Below, one piece after another: positions 1 through 15,400 of a DNA stretch of 64,000 nucleotides (within the stretch, counting starts at the first letter, position 1; the number at the start of each line of letters is the position of its first letter). Made by a program: the position numbers and the translations under genes. Source of the DNA: Ischnura elegans (Eukaryota; Arthropoda; Insecta; Odonata; Coenagrionidae); assembly GCF_921293095.1 (NCBI RefSeq), contig NC_060256.1, positions 89,001,851-89,065,850 of the forward strand, in the 5' to 3' direction. The notes beneath the pieces were generated by a model that saw only the letters and a list, made by a program, of their open reading frames with translations, was not told where the DNA came from and did no database searches.

Positions 1-153
1 ATATTCACATGGGAAGGAGTTTGAAAGATGATAATTTTTTTATTGCAAGAGGGTTGGAGCGGTCAAAAATACTGCAAATGTGCTCACATAACAATATAAT
101 GCTCCCTCAGCAAAACTTTTCAGGAGCATGTACGTTTATTTGTGTATACTCAC
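1..153. other. Cul3 intron 12 (partial)
   Basis: Sequence downstream of coding exon 12. No similarity to the missing CUL3 C-terminus is present, so the last exon is outside the window. Confidence 0.6.
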
Positions 154-462
154 AGGCATTCTCTTCCTTGCTTTCATAATCCTAACAATAGCAGCCTCAA
201 TTTCATGCTTCCTGTCCTCATCCACCTTGGACCTCGTCTCTCGTCTCTCCGGCTCCGATTCCCCTCTTGCTGCCACAGTCTGGATTTTGACACGGTGCAA
301 TTTCGATGAGAAGGAGTCATTGACGACAAACACGTGAGACGGCTCAATCTCTTTGGTTCTCGGACTCTTGACTAGGATCCTCTGAGTTGCTTTCCCCATG
401 GCCAAAGACTGCAGGGCACGGATCAGGTCTCGCTCGGGGATGTCCGTCTCACTTTGAATTTC
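154..462 (-). CDS. Cul3: Cul3 coding exon 12 (residues 683-785), neddylation site
   Basis: Begins [18 protein letters not shown] and contains [18 protein letters not shown]. The Lys of IVRIMK, codon 174-172, is the expected Nedd8 acceptor (human K712). It ends CCT|GTGAGT in phase 0; the next exon would lie left of the window. Confidence 0.96.
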
Positions 463-3400
463 CTGAAGGATTTAAGGGAATTTATTATAACTGGGATAAC
501 ATTAATGGGGTCATTCAAGAAACAGGTGAATTTAAATATTTGGGGAGTTTAACTACCAAAGATTCATTCTTAGTAAAATTGGACATTGCAGTATTTCCAC
601 TGAGTTTTATTTTGACAATATGCGTTTCATTATAACAAACAACACTATCAAGTATTACAATGTTGTTTGTAACATAGAAATGCGTAGTTTCAAAATAAAA
701 CTCAGTGGAAATATTGCAATGTCCAATTCTACTAATATTAAGAAATTCAACCACATCGTGCCCCACAAAGATTCATTCGTTGCCCATTAAACAATATGGG
801 CATCTTTCACAAGGGTGGGTGATACATGAGAATGTGTGGTAGTATGACCAGAAAAGAAACAGCAATATTTAATTATGTACAAACAGATTCTATCCTGATG
901 CATGGAAAACAATAAGAAAAGCATACACTTTAAAAGAGAAATTAAATTTATTTGCGAAACATATAAATTTGAAGCTCTGACTTCTAATATAGCACCAGGA
1001 TAGAATATGAGATTAAGTTGTTTTAGGATACCTTACAAGCAACTGCTTTGATTATTTTTACTGAATGGATACTAAATAGTGTACAGTAGAATCTGGTTAT
1101 TACGAAGTTCACTGGACCAAAAAACCAGAGGTTCCTAATATCAAAGTTCGTATGAACTTTTCTTTTAGGAATCATTAAAAAAAACAGTATATAATTTACA
1201 CAATTAAATTACATGCAAATATATAAAAACAAGAAAATTTGTTTCAGTTTCTCAATAGTAGAATGCGGCATGATGCAATCAAGAGTAGATAACTTCCTGA
1301 GTGCAGTTAAGTCCTCGATATACGAACTAGATGCGCTCCCAGACCTTGTTCATAAGTTGATAAACCTACACTCAGGCCACCGAGAGCTGTCCGATGACAG
1401 TTAGAAGGATCTAGTTTTGGGGTAGGGGCCAAGGTTGCCAGGTAAGAACGGGAAATGCCCACCTCACATGTAAACAAAAGGATTCTGTGAAGAAAGGAAC
1501 CAGGGGGATGACGAGCGCTAAAGACCCAAAGGAAGAATCCCTTATTTTGGTGCTCCATATGCATATGAAAATTTGTATGACTAGGCGAGGGGATGAGGTG
1601 TGTTTGGGGGACAGCAATTGGCTGCAAACCGTGCTGGCGGAGGGTTTTCCGCCCCTCCTTTTGTGTTGTCAAGGGACAACTCTCGACAGCCAGACTGTAT
1701 GCAAAGCATTGAAGAGTGCGGTTATCCTGCAGAATGCAACACTGCATCAAAATTCTGAGCTAACTCACGATTGTGACGAACTCATCTAGCAGGGCATGTG
1801 ACGCAGCTGGAGCAAAGAAAATTGCCCTCTGCAGTAAGGAAGGATGGGCAAAATGGTAAACAGTTCTTAACTTCACACCGGATTCAAAGATACTTTTTTC
1901 AGATTATGCCCAAGGTGCGAGTCCCTCCACGCCACACCGCATCGCATTGACCAAATCAAAAGGCTCCAAATTCGAAATCTGAAACTTATGAATTATGGTA
2001 TCTCTGAAACTTTGTAAATCGAATGTATGTAGGAAGAGGACTACCTGTACGCCCAATTTACGAACGGTTTAGAGTGAGTAATCATGACTCCACAGAAATG
2101 AAGCTTATTATATGATGTTGCGTGTATATTGAAGAAAGAACCATAACTGATGCTCTTGGGCACAGAATACGACGAGAACTTAAATTTGGCATAGATATTA
2201 AAAGTTAGCGTATTATATAGCCACCTAAATGCCGTTGCTTATCGGTGGAACTTTGTAATAAAGTTCATTTTGTAACTGCCTGGACCAGGACTGACGTTCA
2301 TAATTTCGTAATAATGAAATTTTCATAACAATGCTTCTTTTACTACAGATTGGATAGGCCTTTTTGTCGGCACCAGCAATTTGCTTCGTAATAACGAGAA
2401 CTTCGTAATAGCGCTGTTCATATTAACGAGTCTACTGTATTTATTCATAGAAAAATGTAAAGATTAAGGCTTCAGCAGCTTTAAAATGAGAAAGAAGTGT
2501 AAAGTTACAAAACTTAGTTGAATGGAATTACATTGTTTTGAAATTCACCGCTTCAATTTGTAGTGTCATTTACCTTTATTCTGGTACTTTCCTGAAAACA
2601 CAGTTAATTCATTGCTAATCACCGAAGAGAATAAAAGGAACTGGTTAAGATACTGTGAATTTTCAATTATCCACATTCTCCTAATCCGTGTGCAGATTAT
2701 TTGTGCAGGAGTTTCAACCCCCATCCATGTTTCCCACGATCTTTATAAAGAAGTAAAATCAGATGCAAAACATCAGAATTGTTGCATTTTAATGCAAGGA
2801 TACTCAAGGTTTATTACTTCCATAAGAATTCCCTAAAATGTAATTATTTGCTTCACTTGCTGACATCTTTCAAGTTTACTTGTACGTCTGCTACAGCATT
2901 GCAGAAGGTGATGAGCAGCTGCAAATTACTGTTGATTAATTTTAGAAGATTTCTTCAATGGATAATCAATCGTAAATTCAGAAAATGTTATCTACGAACT
3001 TTAAATGTATTTCTCATATAACAAATACACAATTATTGCCATGGTCTTGCATGTGGTTGAATACAGCCCTAGGGAACCAGAGATTTTGTCCTACAGCCAT
3101 TTTTGCACTGTGATCAGTCAAATTCAAACAGGAGAGTACTGGAAGTGACGGCAGTGGGAGACTTGGAAGCACAAATAAAGGGAGAAGAGACCACGTGGGT
3201 CACAGCCATGCTCTCGCCTGCATACATAGATTGCTGGAACATATGGAGCAGTGGGAATATGAGCACAATGACAGTATCTGTGAAAAAAGATCTGCAATCA
3301 GGTGAAGAAAGCTCAAAATGAGTCCTTGAAGCAATCTAAAATAACAGACTATGTGCACAAATTGTATGATTTATGTAAATTTTGAACATTAGAAGAAATA

Positions 3401-6400
3401 AAAAGGGAAATTTTGGAATAACGTTGTTTTCTGATTATTTGTGCTGCCTCTCCCCGTCCTTCGTCCAGATAATCGAGAATTCGCATAAAAAGAAACCAAT
3501 TAAAACAGTTAAAGAGGTATGTATTTTGTATAGTCAAGAGTGCTCTGTACCTCATAAGTGAGTCGGTCCCTGTTGTTGAACAGCATGAGGACACACATCT
3601 GGAAGGTGGACACCTGAATGATATGTTTCCTTGAGCCCCCACCCCCTCCCCCAGACCCATTGCCTGTCCTCTGACCCGTGGCTGTTGCCGACGATGATGC
3701 GGACACCGACGTCGATGAACCTGATGATGAAGATGCCACCGAGGTAGAAGATGCGGCAGCAGCACTTGTGGGCCCCGGAGACAGAAGACCACTGGACCCA
3801 AGGGAATTGTTGATGTCGCCCTCCTCTCGTCGTGGCCCATAGAACACAGCATTCAAATCTGCCGAGCCTAACTGTGGCTGCAGCGTTAACTGACGACCAC
3901 TATGCTTGGCCAAATAAAACCTGTAACAGTAGAGTGAACATAATACTCAGTAGTTCAATGCAGTTCTTTCTTTACCGAGCGATAGAACCTAAGGGCCTCA
4001 ATTCCACGATTTGTTTACAATTATCAAAAGAGAAATTCAATTAGGAAACTACCTTCGGAAAGCCTCAAATGCATCCCTTGGTGTGGAAGGTATTGTACAT
4101 TTTGGAGTGGCAGACTGTGTTGGCCAGAATCCTGTGGTGAGAACTCTTACACTCAGGTCAACTCCATGGAGGTTTGTCTAAAAGAAAAAGTCATCAACAT
4201 TTATTGAAGCAAGACTAATATACACTGAGCTCTTTGAACACTGAACTCACCCCCGATGTCATCACATGCTCCTTGAACTCTTCCATAATAGTGTTAGACA
4301 CTGTCATGTCCTTAAACATACCCTCTAACTTGGATGTGAATTGACACCCACATTCGGTCTACAAGAAAGAAGACAAATTATTAGCCAACAAAATTGATGA
4401 TGAAACATTCACAGGTATTAAGCCCAGTTTACGATTGGCATCAACTTGAACTTGCTTCAAACTTGAAACAGAGGGATAACAACAAAGTGACACCTGTCAA
4501 TCAGTGTGAATCCGTCAAGCAACAGATGGTTTAAGGTTAGTGTATGTACAGTACACAATATAGATATCAAATTTCATTTGTTTCAATATTTTAAATCAAT
4601 TAATTAAGAAGTGAAGTCTTCTCAACTAAGCTCAAAAATAATAACAACACACAAGAGATAATGCATGATTAATATAAAAGGGATTACTCATGTATCATGA
4701 CTTAAGGGTCTTAACAAAATCTTCATGATATAAAAGACATACCTTCAGCTTTGAGATCATGTTCTTTTCACTATCATCTGAAACTGACTTATTCAGAAGA
4801 AGTCTTTTAGCTAAATGCTGTTTGTAATAACGCTCAAAAACATCCTTCTCTTGAAGAAAACGAAAAAGCACCATTGTTTTATCTAAAACACATTCTATCT
4901 CTTGCTCAGTCATCTGGGGAGTAAAACAGAAATGATTAAAATAAATATCCAAACACAATTATTTCTTAATATGATAAAATTGATTGTTTGAGGCGTAACT
5001 TGGTGAAAGCGATTCATAATTAAATTAAAAAAGAAGAACTTTGTGCTTTCACATTAATACTTTGTGCTTTCACATTGTTAATGTGAAAGCACAAAGTATT
5101 AATGTGAAAGCACAAAGTTCTTCTTTTTTAATTTAATCTTAATATGATGTAAAATGTACATGAAGTTACATAATTAGGACAATATGAATCAATCTTACGA
5201 TAGTGAGGCTACCAAAATTTCCAAAATCAGATTAGAATGTGGAAACAAAATCACTTTCTGTCCATGTAATGTTGAAGCAAACTTTCTTGAAAAAAATGGG
5301 TCCCCTTATACAACAAAAAATCTGTACAAAATAATATGCCATGAACATACACAATCAAAATGTATAAATGAAAAATACTTACTCCTTTTACTCCTTTCTT
5401 TAGTTTGTCATCAATGAACAGAGAGAGATACTCCGGTGATTTTGGATTTAAATTTAAAAAATGCTCAAAATCTGATGCTATCCTTTGCTTGAAAAGTTTG
5501 TGGTTGTTGAAGGAATTATGTAGGAAGTGATCAAATCGATCCTTAAGGTCTAACAAATTCTGTAATTCAAAAAGAGAAGTTTTGATGATGAACTGGGGAC
5601 AGTTGAATGAAAAGAAAGACAGCTTACAACATAGACGGGCTACTCACTTGGACAAAATTGATGGCATTGTTGCCTCCCCCCTGGGCCCTATCGGTCGAGG
5701 AGCCAGGGTGCTGAGAGACTCCGCCAGATGAGGAGGCCACTTGCTGATAGTGGTCGTCCTCCTGGACTAATGCTCGCCCCTGCTCCCGTAAGTATGCGCT
5801 CACACAGTCGGCCATTGTCTCCAGCCCATCTTTCACTCGACCAAACAGCTTATACATACAGCCAACATCCTCCGTTTTTTGGCTCTTTAACATATGAACA
5901 ACGCCTGAATTTTCCATCTGCAAGCACAAAAGATGAACATATTAAAGAAGAGACAATTCTGCTATCATGCTTACTTCTGACTGAAGTTGAATTCAGAAGG
6001 ATGGCCTATAGAAAAAGTTAGCAATAAATCATCCATTTGAAGCAACTGGCATGAGATTCCAATACCTATACACCCATGTCTCGTATAGCGCAAGGGATGC
6101 GTTCCTCGGGGTCTTTGCGCTATACGAATTTGCATTATACGAGAGCGTTTTATCATTAGGAAGATAGGGATGTGTTCCTGGTAGGATAGGTCTTGGGTAT
6201 TGAATTTCCTCTAAAACATCTATATTCCCATAAAAAGCCTCAGAAAACATTATTTATATAATTTTTTATAGTTTAAAACATTTTTAAAGATAGTATGCAC
6301 GCATTCAAAGACTTTTATTCACGTTAAAAAAAATTCTTACGTGCTTTTGAAATTCCCTCCTGTCGTGCGGGTGGGCTAACATCTGCTATCTCAGGGGATC

Positions 6401-9400
6401 GTAATGCGTTGCCGGCAGTTGACGATTTTTCAAACTAGTCTAAAAACAACTATTGTGTCACCCAGGCCCTTTTGTCGCTCATCGAAATGACAGGAAAATG
6501 CTACTTAGAATGCCATTTCATAGCTAGCGGAGTTTATGAATGATAAATCATTTTAATTTGAAGTCCTCCGAGTCATGAGCAGCTAAGTGAAACAGTCTTT
6601 AAATGCCTTGAAACCTGACCCAGGTTTTCCTTCCCTGAAAATGAATGAACGAGATTGCATTCTTTTCCAAAAGAATATCGTCTCGTCAACACAAGAAACT
6701 GGTTGAGGGGGAAAGGAGCCACTTTCAATCACAGCTTGGAGTTCATCAGAAAATGTTGCGGTGAATGCGCTATCAACACTTGCATATTCACCTGATATCG
6801 CCGCACTGAAAATACCTGCTTGCCGTTTAAATGCTGGAACCAACTGGAGCTTTCACTAAATGTCTCGGAGCGATTACCACTCTCGTCTTTTTGTACTGAT
6901 TCTCTATGAACTTTCCGTATGTGTAGACCGCTTGGTTGAAGTTGGTGCGGCTGAGGTCACTGATGTTTTAACTTTGTCTTTATTCAGAATAAGGCATCGT
7001 CCGTTTAAACTTCCGCGCAATATCGCTTTGACGCTCTCCATTTTCAAAGCAATTGACCTCTTTCAATTCCTCTTCTAGGTTTATAGTTTTTATTGATAAA
7101 TTCTTGATTTTTCTACACGCATTCCTATTTTTTGCCATATTCTCTTGGTTTTTACTCTGTATGGCTCTATCTAAATCACCTTCCACTGCTGAACTGTATT
7201 CCTGAGATGCAGAAGGTCTAAGACTGCGGGGAGGGAACGAAGCCATTGTGTTTGAGACTCTATAGCGGACCCTTTTATGTGTTGATGCTATTCATGCGCA
7301 ACTCGGCCACCGCTCCATTTCTCCCCCGTGAATACCGATGACCTTGAAGGCTTCAGCGTAGACGGCGTTGACGCTCTACCTGGAAGTCAATCGCCCGATA
7401 ACCTATGACAGCAAAAATACGTCTCAAACCGTATTGCTGAAAAAAAATCATTTCCACTAGCCCCACGCTTAATTAACGATCTAAATTATTTATTATCATT
7501 CTGTTAAGGAGACGAGATAAATTACTTCGGTAAGCCGGCTATCTGGACCCAATGACGAGTAATACTTTTGGCCATTGCACAGCAATAGATTTCGATTAAT
7601 ATATAAACAAAAAAGAAGCTTTGAGGCAAGCAATAACATTAATATGCGTAAAATGATAGAAATTTCGTTTGTACTTCGCGCAAGTTCACGTTTTATCACG
7701 AGAGCGTTTAAGAGTTTTGATTAGGCTACACTGCATTGCAATGTTTCCCCGAGGAACGTATTTGCGCTATATCGAAATTGCGCTATACGAGACATGGGTG
7801 TACATTAATAGCAGAGCTCATAGAAAATATTAGAGCAGAATATGATGAAATTAGAGCAAAAATTAGCATGAGTTTCTTCAACTTTCAATCGATGGGAAAA
7901 TTGTGTGAAAATTTGGAATGCACAATTTCGTTATAATTTTTTTTTCAAGCCCTTTGCAAATGTGCTTTGATAGTGGAAGAAGACACCTCGGACTGAAAAT
8001 AAACATGGATACAATATGGAATTAAGAATTAAACTCTGGAGAAGAAATTGATGCAGATAAGTAACAGCTCAACTCAATTTCAATAACTTATGTGTGGCAG
8101 TTGGCTATTTTAATTCTGCAGAAGAACAAAAGATAGTGTCCAGTTCACGCTGTTTTTTTCTGTAGCTGTGAAGCTAATTTTCTAACATATATTTATTGCT
8201 AATTTTTTCAACAAACCAACCTGATACCCATAAAAAATTATAAAATTACACTACATTACCACTTTCAATATCAGTATTGTTTGGATATAGATCATAATAA
8301 ATTCTATGCCATATTCTTAACTGCAAGAATGGTTATCTCTAATTTCTGCTAGGTAGGTGTTGTATTTTTAATCTGCCGCCATGATATATTGTGTGTGTAT
8401 TTCAATACTCTTGTGTTTTAGTGTTTATTCAATTTTTTATCATGCTTCCGGTTTTGTACTTCCTGTGTGTTGGTTGCAAATAAGCAAGGTTTGTGAACCA
8501 AGTGACTTGAAAATCTCTCTTATTATGTCATTTTGTAGAAACATTCTCACAGGTTCTGGGCCCAAAACATTTTGAAATGTCTAGATAAATTAAAATTTAG
8601 AGAGAAACAATTAGAATGTAGTGACTAAATATTAAGTAATGATTGAAGACAAGAATATCATAGCTTATTTTTCCCCTGGTCATTCCATCAACACAAAGTG
8701 TAGAACAATCACAGCAATCAGACATGTCCAACAATGATTCTGCTGATTTAGCCAATGGCCATACAAGCTTCCACTGTAAGTAAATACCTGAATGGACCCT
8801 TAGTGAAATGAAAACCATTTAATTCTTAATGCTTATAAAGAATAAGAGCTTACAAATTGATACCTCCTCTGTGCAAAAACACAAAAATCACCCACCACAT
8901 CAAACCCGCTTATTTAGGTGCCCAACAATATGCATGCGCTCAGCTGGCAGAGGCCGGAGCACAAACGCTCACCTTCGAAGCTTGGGAGACTTGGAGGTGA
9001 GCGTTTGAGCTCTGCCTACTACCAGATGAGCACATGCTTGTGGCAGTAGGCAGAGTTGGCATGAGATCATGTTTGTTGGACAAGTGGGTTTCATCCCGTG
9101 GGCAATTATTGAGCGCTTGTACAGTGGAGGTATCGAAAAGCAACATGCAAGTACTCCAAATTGTTAAATAGCATTATCAAAAGGCTGGAATACTGATATC
9201 TACAATAAAGTAGCACAAATACCACTATCTCATGGATACACATGGGAGCAAGACCATGATGACTGACTTCTGGAGTGAAAAATTTATGCTCTCATACACG
9301 GAAGGCTGATATGCTGAGAAAGCTAAATTGCCTCATACCAAACTAATACAATATATTATTAATAGTTTATTCATGCTGTACCACTAAATAGCCACAGGAT

Positions 9401-12400
9401 GTCAGAAATGATTATCTACCTCAACAATTGTCTTCATGTGTTTCTTAATAAGCTCTTCCTCTACCACTTCCACTATATGTTGCTCCGTTGATTCATCCAA
9501 ATAGTGCTTGGCTCTTTCAGCTTCTTCATTGATTCTGGCCTCCACTCTCTTCATATAAACAGATGCGCTATTCTCCCCAAGAAATTTCTGGCTTTCCATC
9601 TGAAGAAAATACATACGTATTGGATACATAGATAAAAATATTAAACAATCAGGAGAAATCCATAAGAACAAAAAAAATTAATAATTATCATAGTTGATAG
9701 ACACATCAATAATATTACACTCATAACTTATATTTAATTACATCAATATAAAAGGTTCTATACTTTCATTCCATTACAGATGATTTAATATTAAATAAAG
9801 CAAGCTGAGTTCTATACCAATAACTGAGCACAATGCTAATTAGATCGAAAAATAAAACAGAATTTTAGAAAACTAAATAACTTAAAAACTAATACAGGAA
9901 AAATAGGAGTAATTTATGGTTATTCCTGGGGAAATAAAAGTTAATCTCCAGCATATTAAATTAATGAGACAAGAAAGGAAATTGTTCCAGCACCTGACAC
10001 AAGTGCAGCATTACTTTAATCCTTACCCAGAACAGGTATGGAAGAAGCTATGCATCGTAATAATTTCAATAAAAAATCTTTGTTGAACAACATAGTTTTT
10101 CATTCAGGAACCACATTGTCAGTACTTTTTGCAAGTAATTATATCATGCCAATTGCATTTATTTGTCAAAGGATCTTCATCCTCTAGGGTCCCTGTTATT
10201 GACTCGATGATAAGCCCCACTTTACCCTTCTTCAAGGATTACACCCCTATCCCATCCATGAATAATGTCCTTGATTAAAGAGGTGGCTGGTGCTTGTGTG
10301 CTGAAGAGCTGCAGCGTATTAATCTTTTTAAATAAGACACGCAGGATCTTTACTGAATGCAAACAGAGTGACTAGCTGCATGAACCAGCCCCATGTGACA
10401 GGGGCTTTGAAGATATCCAAGGAAGGAATTAGCCCTGAGAAGGGTTTGCTGTCTTTCAAATGAAATAATGGATTTATGAACAGGTCAGGTTCTCCACTGC
10501 TGCTGACAAATTAGCAGAATACTTTTCCATTGTCCTCAGGGCTGGTTGATGCTGAATAACATGGCATTCCATGGGGTTGGGGGAAGAGGGGGCCGGATTG
10601 TGGCCTCATTCAACCCAGGTTAAATAAACTGAAGTCAAGTCAAGTCAAGTCCATGCTTTGTTAACATTTAGGCCTTAGGTCTCTAATGAAGTTATTGCTG
10701 GTTAGATACATTTCTAAGGCCTCATTGGTGATTCAATCCTAGAATCTGTTAGAATGGCTTGTTAGAAGTTGTTTTGTTTGATCCCATCTTATGGCCAGGC
10801 CTAGGTGAATAGAATTCTTTGTGACCATTGCCTTTGGTGATTGTAAGTATTCTATGGAAACATCTACAGAACTAAATGGAGAGCCTAACTAGCCTTTCTC
10901 AGGACAAGAATCACCCAGACCAAATTCATAGCTGATAAGTAGCAATTGAAAGAAATTTCACCACTCTAATTGGATTTCAATTATAAAATTTACCTGATAA
11001 AACTCTGCGGATTGGAGAAGGAATGGCCTCTCAAAGTCCACTTCATAAACAACCCGAGTGTTTATTCCCAGAACCATGAGCATTTGGCAAGCATTTTTTA
11101 TCGCAATGCGGTCCACTACCTCACCTTTGCGCTCCCTCATTACCATATCTAACAAGGTCTCACGCAAATGGTCACGGATGCAGCCATAGCGGACCACCTG
11201 AAAATAAAATCATAACATTGTTTAAGTAAAAAGCACTGAATCCAATGACCTCACTTCATTTCATGAGTACAGAGTGACCTCCAAAATTAAAAACATATAC
11301 TTATGTCATATGGTAGGATCATCGAAAACTCCATATTACTAAAAATGTACACGAAACAAATACAATTTCACAAAATAATTTTCATCATAGTAATTTTCAA
11401 ATTAAATGCAGACTATATAGCAGACCATTACAGCAAAATTACATGTTCATCGCGTGCTGCCTGATCCCATTTGCTTATCTTCTTTTTCCAATACAGTACA
11501 ATCACATAACCAAAACTAAACACCTTAAATAGAGAATACATCAGACACACACCTAATTTAAAAAAGCAAATTTATTCCAACTATACATTGGAAATTCTTT
11601 CATTTAACATGTATGTTGTCGTACTACCCACCTGTGAGTCACACCTGACTTCTACCCCACAAAACTACATACATAGTTACTGTTTTTCTTCATTTTATGG
11701 CTGTGACCACTTAGCAAAATGTGATGTTACAGACTTATAACTTCGTGAGTATTACCTTCATGGTGTGAACTTTATTTTTTCCAGTAACCCCAAAAACACT
11801 ACATTGAGAGTACATGCTGCAGCTTGTCCTCAGGAATTAGGATGATACAGTGGAACCCTGATCTATCATTCCCGCATCAATCATTTTCCCGCATTCATCG
11901 TTTGCCGTTTCTGGTTCCAAATAAAGTTCCATGCAGACAATGTAATTTTTTCTAGCATCTATCGTTCCCCAAAGTATCATTTTTATGCATTGATCCTTTG
12001 AATATCACGGTCCCGACATATAATTTTCTCACATCCATCAATGAAAATGAGACGAAATATATACCATGTGTCATTTATGTCTTATTAATTTTAGAAAGAA
12101 AATATACAGCTGAGTTTCTCCTTTACTAAAGGCCGCTGTACACTGAATGACCATGCGAATGAAATCAATCGCCGTGTGCAGCAGAAAAATTCGCGAATGA
12201 ACTGTCTAGCGCATGATCATGCAGTGAAAATTAGAGCATGTTCTATTTTGCTCGCATGATCCTGGGAATGATCACGTGATCATTCACCATGTATAGCGGC
12301 CTTAAGAATGTGTAGAGAATATAATGATGTTTGTAAGAATTTGGATTTTTCAATGAGTAGGAGTAGTTTCAAATCAACTGTGAATTTAAGTGCATCGAAA

Positions 12401-15400
12401 AATCTCTTATCATACTAAATGTCAAAGAAAATGAGTAGAATTGAGTATAATTTGTATTCAGTTGTAACCTTGTCACTCGCCTAATTCTATTAAAATTATT
12501 TTTGCATTGAGGTGTATTAGTGCGCTGTGAGAGAGATGAAACTTTTTTCTGGACAATCAAAATTTATGTATATTATGTGAACAAATTTTTCTTCCAATGT
12601 ACTAGGAGAACATTAAATACATAAACAACCAAGTTAACTAGGCCCTCATTTAAAATTAAGTCCGCAATGCATACCTGATCTCTGAAGATGTTAAGCCCAA
12701 GATGATATACATTGTCTACATCATTCTGCTGAACATAAACTCGATCCATGTACATCAAGATGTCACGAATCATCACCATGGATGTCTGATGATCATTCCA
12801 GGCAGCGTTCAATGTTTGTAAAAAATTGTTATGAAGTGACTTGAGCACCTCCTCCCGAACCTGAAAGAATTTAAAGTAGCTATGTTTTAAAAAAATAAAG
12901 GTTTTTATCATTTAAATTTATACCAATATAAATGCACAGATGGAATAGTACTAGGAAGTCTTAATGAAGGCAAGGTTAGGAATCTGGACAAAAATGCATT
13001 CCTAACCTTAATGGATATCTTCCTACTCACCCCATCTTCCAACACTAACCTCTCTCTCTATACCTTGTATTAGGGAAGTGCATATGACTACACCACAGAG
13101 AAGTGAAACCCATTGCACACACTAAAATAAATTTCTGTGGAAAATACAAGTTTTGTTCTTCACTTGTAAATACTCAACATTTCCACAAAGAAAATTCTGA
13201 TGTCATCGAGAGTATCTTTTATTTATGGCAACAAAGAGTGTGCTTGCGCCGAGAAGGACCTGAGTGAGATTAGTACAGATCCTGCCACATGAATTGCAAT
13301 GAAATTTGCATAAATTGCCACAATTTAAGTCACACTGCACATGAATTTCACACTCGGAAATTTAAATGGATTCCAACTCCATTCTGAAATACGTATGTGC
13401 ACACATTTAGAGCCAATCACAATAGAGTTTTAACTCCAGATTATCTGTGAGTAGATAATCTAAGCATGATTTCACCCGCCTCTAATTTTTTTTGAGGCCT
13501 TCATAAAAATAAAATGTGGTAAGGATGGAATTTCTTGGGGATCCCTAAACGGTAATGGTGAAGTTGGTGTACAGTAAACTTCGGCTTATCCTGGCACAAA
13601 CCATCTGTGCTGCAGATAACCCATGCAAGAGTTCCACCATCTTTTAATGATTTCCTCGATCTTGAGAGAAATAAAAATCAGATGAAAAAACATTGAGATT
13701 GTCGAATTTTAATGCAAGGATTCATAAGGCTAATTATTTCCAAATAATTACCTTAAAAAACTTGATTATTTAATTTAATTTATACATTATTTGTATTTTG
13801 GAAGATTTCTTCGGCGGATAACCAATCATGAATTAAGATAATATTATCTATGGTCTTTGAATGCATTTCATATTGAAAATGTTCAATTACTGCCACGGCC
13901 TTGAATTGAAGTGCAAAATAATCTCTAAAGTGAAAGAGCATAAGCTGCTCAAAGAATGGTAAGGAACCATTTGAACAAAGAACAAAATGTTATGCCATAA
14001 GAAACAAGGATGGATATATGTAAAACAAATACAAATTGAAGAGATAGAAATAATATCTGGAATGGATATAAAATAGAACCAAAATCAGGGTATGTATAAT
14101 CAAAGAGGAAAGTCCAGTAGAAAAGGATGACATGGGTGACATCATCATTCCTATTACCAGAAATAAGAGAGCTGAAAAGTGTGAAGATTTTAGGGCCATA
14201 AGCCAGATGATTCATACGTCAAAGATACAGACAAGAATCTACTGAATGAGAAGACAATGAAGAGCAGAAAACTTCCTGGATGAGCAACTGTTCAGATACA
14301 TCAAGGGCAAAAAAGAAACAATACTGGCCCTAGCTGCCCATAGACTGGTTATAGGTAAGATAAAGTTGACAAAACAAATTTTGCATAGCATTTTTTGATT
14401 ACGAGCAGCCCTTTGACAACTTGGATTGGAATTCAATACTTACAAAGAAATAGGAGTACTCTAAAATGACAGAAGAAATGTAATAAGTTTTCTTAACACG
14501 TTGTGTACGGATGGTGAGAATTCTCGTCATTTTTTTCCCGAACATTCCAGACGGATGACGAAGATTCTCGTCATTTAGGCGCGTCAACCTAAACAATTTT
14601 AAAGCGTACAATACCTATTCGTTAGTACGTTTACAGTTGTTCGTTATTCATAATGAATTGATGCATCATAATGCTTGATCGGGTAAAGTTATATTCTAAA
14701 CATTAGCTTACCCCAGTACGCAACGTGTCATAAACCAAGAATCTTTGATAAAATCTGGATGAAACTATAAGAAACAAGAGTAGGGAAAGAAATGAGACAA
14801 GGATGTACAGTGTACTCTGTAAATTTTAATGTTTACACCAAGAAAGACATCAATTAAATCAAAGAGAAGGCCTCCGGCCTGTGAAAGTATTAGTATGATG
14901 TGATTATCAGGTGACATAAAATTCTTAGCCAAGACAGAAAAGGATTAGAAGAAGACTTAAATATGGAAATGACAATGGCTGGATATCAGCTATAAGCATT
15001 AAAAAGAAAACTAATAAATATGTATGCAGCAAAAGAGACGACACCAGGACAGACATTAAACTGGGAACATAAAAGGTGAGGAAAACAGATAAAAGGGTAG
15101 AATGCATTTGTGGTATTTCTAAACCAGTTTTTTTGTTTGTGCTGTGGTTTTTGATTCCTGATAAGTTGTAAAAATTTAAACAAAACTTTGGCTAGGTAAG
15201 TATTTTAAATTTCAACCAAAACCTCAAAAATTAAAAAGGAAGAAAATATTTAGGATACTAACTTTTACATTTGTATTTAGACGCTTTCATTGAGAAATAT
15301 CAAGCATTTTTAAAATTTCATGAGTACTGCCTTCAGAATAATCTCTGAAATATTATGTGTAACAAGGAGAAAAGGTCTCAGATAATTGGGAGCTGGATAA

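Noticed and set aside
128-337. Plus-strand frame at the left edge
   Set aside because: Antisense shadow of Cul3 exon 12.
1307-1750. 147-codon open frame on the minus strand
   Set aside because: It lies inside a TA-flanked Tigger-like element, has no recognised domain, and is not conserved in copies B and C.
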